From Bacillota bacterium (lineage in GTDB: Bacteria > Bacillota > Clostridia > Christensenellales > CAG-138): a stretch of DNA of 64,000 nt. This document shows, piece by piece, positions 59,581-64,000 of the stretch. A program made the translations under genes and the position numbers. Positions within the stretch are counted from its first letter, which is position 1, and each line of letters starts with the position of its first letter. Where the stretch lies: the NCBI GenBank assembly GCA_023455425.1, contig JAEYCM010000029.1, positions 47,989 through 111,988 of the forward strand, in the 5' to 3' direction. The notes under the pieces were generated by a model. That model saw only the letters and a program-made list of their open reading frames with translations. It had not been told where the DNA came from and did not search any database.

Positions 59581-60654
59581 TTACCGTTTTACCCGCGCAT
59601 TCCCCTGATAAATGCTCCAGATCTGCTCTTCGTCCGCAGGCGTGGCGTAATCTGTCAGCAATGTTACCACCAGCGCGCCGGACGCCCACCCAAACTGCAG
59701 CCATTTTTCAGGTCCCCAGCCTTTGAGGATGCCGTACATCAGGCCGCTGACAAAGCCATCGCCGCCGCCGATGCGGTCAAGCACGGGAATATTGCGGGGC
59801 TCTTCCACATACCACTTTCCGTCTACATGTAAGATAGCGCCCCATAAATTGTCGTTGGCGCTGACCACTTCGCGCAGGGTGGTAGCAAATACACCGGTAC
59901 CGGGAAACTGCTTTTTGACCGCTTCGATCATTCCCTTGAAGCTTTCCGTTTTGTCACCCAGGCCCTTACCGCCTGCTTCCGGACCTTGCACCCCAAGCGC
60001 CAGCTGAAAATCTTCTTCGTTGCCCACCAGAATATCCGCAATGGACGCGAGCTCTACAAACGCTTCCCGAAGCTCTTTCTCGCGGTTCTTCCAGAAGGAA
60101 GCCCTATAGTTTAAATCAAACCCTATCAGGGATCCCGCCGCTTTTGCGGCGTGGGCGCAATCCAGGCAGAACCGGATGGTTTCAGGAGACATCGCGGCAA
60201 ACAGCCCCGACATATGGAGGATCTGCACGCCATCCTCTTGAAATATCCGATCAAGATCAAAATCCTTGGCGTTGAGCGTACGGCCGACCTCGCCCGCACG
60301 GTCATTCCAAACGCGCGCGCCGCGCAGGCCGTAGCCGCCGTCCGCCACGTTGATATGGTGCCGGTATCCCCACGGGCCGCCCTGAGGGACCTCTATGCCT
60401 TCAAAATCAATATTTCTTGCGCGCAGCTCAGATTTAATGAAGTCGGCCAACGGGCTTTCTTTTACAAATGCGGTAAGAACCTTGGTCTTCAATCCAAGCG
60501 CCGCCGAAACGCTCAATACGTTGCTTTCCGCGCTGTTGGCCTGCAGCAGGTATTCCCGGCTTACATGGACCGGCTGCCTATCCTTTGGCGTCATGCGCAG
60601 GCCCATGCTTGTGGGAACCATCAGGCTATATTTACATCCTTCTTTCAACTGCAT
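59581..60654 (-). CDS. PfkB-family sugar/sugar-acid kinase (KdgK-like)
   Basis: A 357-residue ribokinase-family kinase. The C-terminal DRIGGGDGFVSGLMYG contains the catalytic Asp; ALGLKTKVLTAFVKESPLAD and GFDLNYRASFW are typical of 2-dehydro-3-deoxygluconokinases. The usual GAGD is GGGD here, as in KdgK. The ATG at 60654 follows GAGGAG; an ATG at 60684 is less well supported. Substrates could be gluconate, KDG or a 5-keto derivative. It is the first kinase in the operon and follows an SDR and a zinc dehydrogenase. Confidence 0.85.
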   Translation of the reverse strand: MQLKEGCKYSLMVPTSMGLRMTPKDRQPVHVSREYLLQANSAESNVLSVSAALGLKTKVLTAFVKESPLADFIKSELRARNIDFEGIEVPQGGPWGYRHHINVADGGYGLRGARVWNDRAGEVGRTLNAKDFDLDRIFQEDGVQILHMSGLFAAMSPETIRFCLDCAHAAKAAGSLIGFDLNYRASFWKNREKELREAFVELASIADILVGNEEDFQLALGVQGPEAGGKGLGDKTESFKGMIEAVKKQFPGTGVFATTLREVVSANDNLWGAILHVDGKWYVEEPRNIPVLDRIGGGDGFVSGLMYGILKGWGPEKWLQFGWASGALVVTLLTDYATPADEEQIWSIYQGNARVKR

Positions 60655-60692
60655 ATCTTCGTTCTCCTCTTCCCTTCTGATCAAGGCGTAAT

Positions 60693-61544
60693 CTATACGC
60701 CGCTGTAGGCGGAAAAGCCTCCATCCACCGGCACCACAATGCCTGTAACAAATCCGGAACTGTTCTCATCCAGCAGCCACAACAGGGTACCCAGCAGTTC
60801 CTTTGGTTCGCCGAAGCGCCCCATGGGTGTATTCCTGAGTATTTTTTCAGCACGTGCCGTCGGCGTATTGTCCGGATTCCAAAGCAGCGTCTTATTCTGT
60901 TGGGTGGAGATGAACCCCGGCGCAATTGCGTTTACCCGTATCCCGCTCTTGGAAAGGTATACCGCCAGCCACTGTGTAAAGTTTGATACGGCCGCCTTTG
61001 CGGCGCTGTAGGCGGGGATCTTGGTCAGCGGCGTATACGCGTTCATCGAGCTGATATTCAGAACGACGCCCTGACCACGCAACGCCATATCCCGGCCAAA
61101 AAACCGTGTGGGCAGGAGTACGCCCACCATGTTCTTGTCAAAGACTCTGGAGAACCCCTCCGGCTCCAGATCAAAAAAACTCTTTTTTGCCTGATCGTTT
61201 AGAGTATCCGCAGAAAAGAATTCGTCATCCGTTGTCGCCGCGGGATCGTTTCCTCCTGCGCCATTAATGAGGATATCGCATTTCCCGAAACGCTCCAGCA
61301 CTGCGTTATAAACCGCCTCCACGCTGGCCCTGTCGGTTACATCCGCCGAAAAAGCGGCTGCTTCTCCACCTTCCGCGGCAATCTCCAGTGCAACGTTCTC
61401 CGCCTTGTTAAAATTGCGGCCGATGATTGCCACCTTGGCCCCGCACTTACCCAGCGCTCTACAAAATTCCCGGCACAGCACGCCCGAACCGCCGGTCACT
61501 ACAGCCACCTTGCCGCCAAGATCAATGTTGAACGGAATTTCCAT
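60693..61544 (-). CDS. SDR-family oxidoreductase (mannonate/fructuronate-type)
   Basis: A 283-residue short-chain dehydrogenase with TGGSGVLCREFCRALG, NGAGGNDPAATT, NISSMNA and the YxxxK pair in PAYSAAKAAV. The long insertion after NGAGGNDPAATT and the start IPFNIDLGGKVAVVTG match the SDR-type D-mannonate oxidoreductase (YjmF/UxuB) subgroup. It probably interconverts a keto-acid and its hydroxyacid. The ATG at 61544 follows AAAAGGAG. It overlaps the end of the upstream dehydrogenase frame only if started earlier. Confidence 0.87.
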   Translation of the reverse strand: MEIPFNIDLGGKVAVVTGGSGVLCREFCRALGKCGAKVAIIGRNFNKAENVALEIAAEGGEAAAFSADVTDRASVEAVYNAVLERFGKCDILINGAGGNDPAATTDDEFFSADTLNDQAKKSFFDLEPEGFSRVFDKNMVGVLLPTRFFGRDMALRGQGVVLNISSMNAYTPLTKIPAYSAAKAAVSNFTQWLAVYLSKSGIRVNAIAPGFISTQQNKTLLWNPDNTPTARAEKILRNTPMGRFGEPKELLGTLLWLLDENSSGFVTGIVVPVDGGFSAYSGV

Positions 61545-61570
61545 CGATACGTTGCTCCTTTTCAGGCAGG

Positions 61571-62587
61571 TCAATCGGTAAGCGCCACAATTTTGAGGTA
61601 ACGTTCCGGGTATTCCGAAAGCTCGCGCACAGCGTCGGGCACCTGGTCGATATGGATGACCTTGCTGAGCACCGCGCGCACATCCACCTTGCCGCTTTCA
61701 ATCAGCTCGAGCGCTTCGGGAAATTCGTTTTTGCTGTTTCTGCCGCCCAACACATCCAGCTCTTTGGATGTGATCAGGTTTGTCGGCAGGAAGGTTTCCA
61801 CTTTTGGCCACCCCGTGAGCACAATTTTACCCGCAAAGGATACCATATCCAGGCTGGCGCGGATGGCGGAATTGGCGCCGGACGCCTCCATCACGACTTC
61901 CGCCATGCGGCCGCCGGTAATTTCCCTGATTTGTGCAACCGCATCCTGTTCTGGAATGCAGATGGTATGTCTTACGCCAAGCTCTTTCGCATACTCCAGG
62001 CGTGCCGCCACCGGATCGATCAGTATGGGCTCCGCGCCGTAAGCGATGGCTCCAAGCGCGGCCAGCAGCCCGATGGTTCCCGCACCGTTGATTGCCATGT
62101 GCTGGCCGGTGGTCAGCTGCGCGCGATGGATGCCGTGCATGGAGATTGTCAGCGGCTCCGAAAGGGGCGCAAGCTCCCAAGGAATGTTATCCGAAAACGG
62201 AACCAGCATGTGCGCAGGATGCAGCAGATATTCCGTCATGCCGCCGTCCGTATGCACGCCCAGGCACTTGAGGGTTTCGCAGCAATTGGTTCTGCCCAGC
62301 GAGCAGGGGTAGCAATGGCCGCACCAAAGGTACGGATCAACCACGACCCGGTCGCCCTTTTTTAATCCGGCCGCGTTTTCGCCGATCTCCTCCACAATAC
62401 CTGCCAGCTCATGGCCGATGATGCGAGGATAACTGACTATAGGGTTTACGCCGCGGAACGCACCGATGTCCGAACCGCAGATTCCCATGGACTTTATTTT
62501 GACAATTGCAAATCCTTCTTGGTAGGTCGGCTTACTAATTTCTTTGATACTGATATCGTTGAGATTTCTTAGGAAAACTGATTTCAT
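61571..62587 (-). CDS. Zinc-dependent medium-chain dehydrogenase (YjmD/LgoD-like)
   Basis: A 338-residue dehydrogenase, the first gene of the operon. Catalytic zinc ligands lie in MGICGSDIGAFRG and IIGHELAG, the structural zinc in CGHCYPCSLGRTNCC, and the nucleotide loop is INGAGTIGLLAA. It resembles L-galactonate-5-dehydrogenase and YjmD of hexuronate clusters, in line with the neighbouring mannonate-type SDR. GGGGATAACAAA precedes the ATG at 62587. Confidence 0.87.
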   Translation of the reverse strand: MKSVFLRNLNDISIKEISKPTYQEGFAIVKIKSMGICGSDIGAFRGVNPIVSYPRIIGHELAGIVEEIGENAAGLKKGDRVVVDPYLWCGHCYPCSLGRTNCCETLKCLGVHTDGGMTEYLLHPAHMLVPFSDNIPWELAPLSEPLTISMHGIHRAQLTTGQHMAINGAGTIGLLAALGAIAYGAEPILIDPVAARLEYAKELGVRHTICIPEQDAVAQIREITGGRMAEVVMEASGANSAIRASLDMVSFAGKIVLTGWPKVETFLPTNLITSKELDVLGGRNSKNEFPEALELIESGKVDVRAVLSKVIHIDQVPDAVRELSEYPERYLKIVALTD

Positions 62588-62686
62588 ATTTTGTTATCCC
62601 CTTTTTGCACCTATGCATGATCAGGATAGTTTGCTAACTGCGTTTTGAACTGTACACGAGTCTGTAAACCTTGAAGTGTTTAATTA

Positions 62687-62716
62687 ATCCTAGCCGAATT
62701 GCACACTCGTTGTCAA
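62687..62716 (-). promoter_or_regulatory. Promoter of the large sugar-acid operon
   Basis: On the minus strand TTGACA (62711-62716), 18-base spacer, TAGGAT (62687-62692), 100 bases upstream of the first gene. A loose inverted repeat, TGTACACGAGTCTGTAAA, lies about 20-40 bases downstream and may be a regulator site. The rest of the 309-base gap is AT-rich and otherwise featureless. Confidence 0.65.
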
Positions 62717-62896
62717 TACATCTGACGCCTGATGATATGTTCTATTATGCGAAAACAGTGATACTATTTTGTTATTCTCTGATCCAGATTTGTTATTATT
62801 TACACAATCGCGCCGCAATCACGTAACGTGTACGACTGCAGCGCGATGATTTTATTTTGACTTCATTATAACAATCCAGCCCAGCTTCGCGTTTTT

Positions 62897-63721
62897 TTAT
62901 TGTTGCGTATTATGATACGCGGAGTCATAATCCCACGGCATGCCTCCGCACAGGCATCCGCCATCCACAACGTAATTGCACCCGGACATGTAGCTGGATG
63001 CATCTGAAGCGAGCAGTACCGTAATCCCCAAAAGTTCTTCCGGATGACCCGGCCTGCGCATCGCAATCCTGTCCCGCAGGTAATCGCCGCGTGTCGGATG
63101 ATCCCAGGTAACCTGTGTTAGAGGCGTAAGGATATGCCCGGGCGAAATCGCGTTGGCGCGGATGCCCCACTCTGCCCATTCAACCGCCATAGAACGCGTA
63201 AGGGCCACAACGCCGCTCTTCGTCGCCCCATAAACGCTGCACCCTCCCAACATTGCCGTCGCGTTATGGGAGCCAATGTTAATAATACTTCCGCCATGCG
63301 CCTTCATCATTGCAGGGGCCACGGCTTGCGTTACAAAGAATACGCTTTTTAAATTGATATCCATGATCCTGTCATAGGTTTCCTCTGTCACATCCATAAG
63401 TCCTTCGCGCTTGTTGATGCCAGCAACGTTTACCAATACATCAATCCTGCCGAATTCCCCGAGAATTGCGTCTACCGCCGCCTGTATGCTATCCCGCTTG
63501 ACAACGTCCATCACATAAGAACGCGCCTGGCCGCCCTCGGCCGCAATTTCATCCGCCAGCACCGCAAGGCCTTTTTCACTAATATCGCAATTGCATATGA
63601 CTGCGCCGGCACCCGCCATCCCTTTTGACAGCGCGGCGCCGATACCGCCCGCAGCCCCCGTCAGTACGACGATTTTATCCTCTAACGAAAACAGTTTTTT
63701 CAGATTACTTTCAACCGACAT
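62897..63721 (-). CDS. SDR-family oxidoreductase (gluconate/KDG 5-dehydrogenase type)
   Basis: A 274-residue short-chain dehydrogenase. TGAAGGIGAALSKGMAGAG, VNVAGIN, NIGSHNA and SVYGATKSGV (YxxxK) are intact; the C-terminal VDGGCLCGGMPWDYDS is unusual in its Cys/Gly content. The sequence is of the gluconate-5-dehydrogenase/KduD type. The ATG at 63721 follows AAGGAG by eight bases. It stands 309 bases upstream of the large operon and has its own promoter region carrying a repeated TATCGTATGCAC motif, so it may be separately controlled. Confidence 0.87.
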   Translation of the reverse strand: MSVESNLKKLFSLEDKIVVLTGAAGGIGAALSKGMAGAGAVICNCDISEKGLAVLADEIAAEGGQARSYVMDVVKRDSIQAAVDAILGEFGRIDVLVNVAGINKREGLMDVTEETYDRIMDINLKSVFFVTQAVAPAMMKAHGGSIINIGSHNATAMLGGCSVYGATKSGVVALTRSMAVEWAEWGIRANAISPGHILTPLTQVTWDHPTRGDYLRDRIAMRRPGHPEELLGITVLLASDASSYMSGCNYVVDGGCLCGGMPWDYDSAYHNTQQ

Positions 63722-63915
63722 GATCTCCACTCCTTCTGCGTTTTTACTTCAAGCGTTCCATCCCGCCGTACCATCCGATGCACAACAAGGCAATGCAATG
63801 CGGCAAAGCGCTATTTAGCCATGGCCTCTGTTTTTCATGGAACGGCAAGCACACCTAAGGCTATAGAAGCCCTCCGTGTTTTCCTATATTGCGTTTTTTG
63901 TTTGCTTTAAACCGC

Positions 63916-63927
63916 TATCGTATGCAC
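63916..63927. promoter_or_regulatory. Repeated operator-like motif, copy 1
   Basis: TATCGTATGCAC, identical at 63980-63991, both preceded by AACC. This copy overlaps the candidate -10 element of the SDR promoter. Confidence 0.55.
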
Positions 63928-63945
63928 GCTTATTGAGTTTTACAA
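63917..63945 (-). promoter_or_regulatory. Candidate promoter of the last SDR gene
   Basis: On the minus strand TTGTAA (63940-63945), 17-base spacer, TACGAT (63917-63922). The -10 lies inside one copy of the TATCGTATGCAC repeat. The 195 bases from here to the gene hold nothing I recognise. Confidence 0.45.
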
Positions 63946-63979
63946 AATCGAGTTGTATAGTTCGCTTAGACCGTAACCA

Positions 63980-63991
63980 TATCGTATGCAC
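63980..63991. promoter_or_regulatory. Repeated operator-like motif, copy 2
   Basis: Second exact copy of TATCGTATGCAC, 64 bp from the first (about six helical turns), upstream of the candidate -35 of the SDR promoter and close to the right edge of the window. Confidence 0.5.
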
Positions 63992-64000
63992 AACATTCAT

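Noticed and set aside
1..64000. CRISPR arrays, tRNA or rRNA genes, insertion sequences, prophage
   Set aside because: No regularly spaced repeats, cloverleaf-like sequences, transposase or integrase frames were seen by eye; a dedicated RNA search would be needed to exclude small RNAs.

Overview
This 64 kb window looks like the chromosome of an anaerobic, Gram-positive, sugar-fermenting member of the Clostridia. The basis is AGGAGG-type ribosome sites with occasional GTG/TTG starts, lipobox-bearing binding proteins, LCP, PdaA and SpoIID-type wall proteins, a sigma-54/LevR PTS switch, ATP-binding-cassette sugar importers and split transketolase. I saw no rRNA, tRNA, CRISPR array, phage or transposase. 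Most of the window is carbohydrate catabolism in self-contained modules, each with its own regulator.

Layout. (1) 1-3.2 kb: arabinoside module with a GH127 beta-L-arabinofuranosidase (cut by the window edge), a LacI regulator and a GH51 alpha-L-arabinofuranosidase, with three copies of a TAAACGTTTA operator between the divergent promoters. (2) 3.4-12.3 kb: nucleoside module with BMP lipoprotein, double ATPase, two permeases, nucleoside hydrolase and an ADP-ribosylglycohydrolase-family protein; it is faced by a LacI regulator fused to the front half of a ribokinase-like protein. (3) 12.4-19.1 kb: housekeeping and envelope genes (Ig-like lipoprotein, DNA ligase D, PdaA-type deacetylase, LCP protein, an unknown). 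(4) 19.1-27.6 kb: one minus-strand operon with an HTH regulator, two DhaK paralogues, one DhaL, an RpiB-like isomerase, an SDR and a ribose-type ABC importer. This gene set resembles the known tetritol (erythritol/threitol) pathways.

(5) 28.0-38.6 kb: rpoN and a LevR-type activator on the plus strand, facing a minus-strand mannose-family PTS operon (HPr, EIIC, EIID, epimerase, EIIA, EIIB, polyol-type dehydrogenase, HxlB-like isomerase, unknown). A near-consensus -24/-12 promoter lies upstream of the HPr gene, so the circuit is readable from sequence. (6) 38.7-41.7 kb: a SpoIID-domain protein ending in a dockerin, translationally coupled to a membrane-anchored cohesin protein. (7) 42.0-63.9 kb: about 20 minus-strand genes for a sugar acid or related sugar: SDRs, zinc dehydrogenases, PfkB kinase, 6-phosphogluconate dehydrogenase, LarA-like epimerase, split transketolase, FadR-type regulator, GarR-like reductase, a LIV-type ABC importer, a Hyi-like isomerase, transaldolase, hydroxyacid dehydrogenase and glycerate kinase. 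These would feed the pentose phosphate pathway and, through glycerate, lower glycolysis.

The most unusual observations are the LacI/half-ribokinase fusion, the dockerin-cohesin pair on a SpoIID protein, the complete sigma-54/LevR/HPr/PTS circuit with an allulose-6-P-epimerase and hexuloisomerase pair, the dual-DhaK operon, the LarA homologue inside a sugar-acid operon, a Cys-rich small ORF interrupted by an in-frame stop, and two diverged copies of a structured intergenic element of about 140 bp. Substrates are inferred from gene context only.
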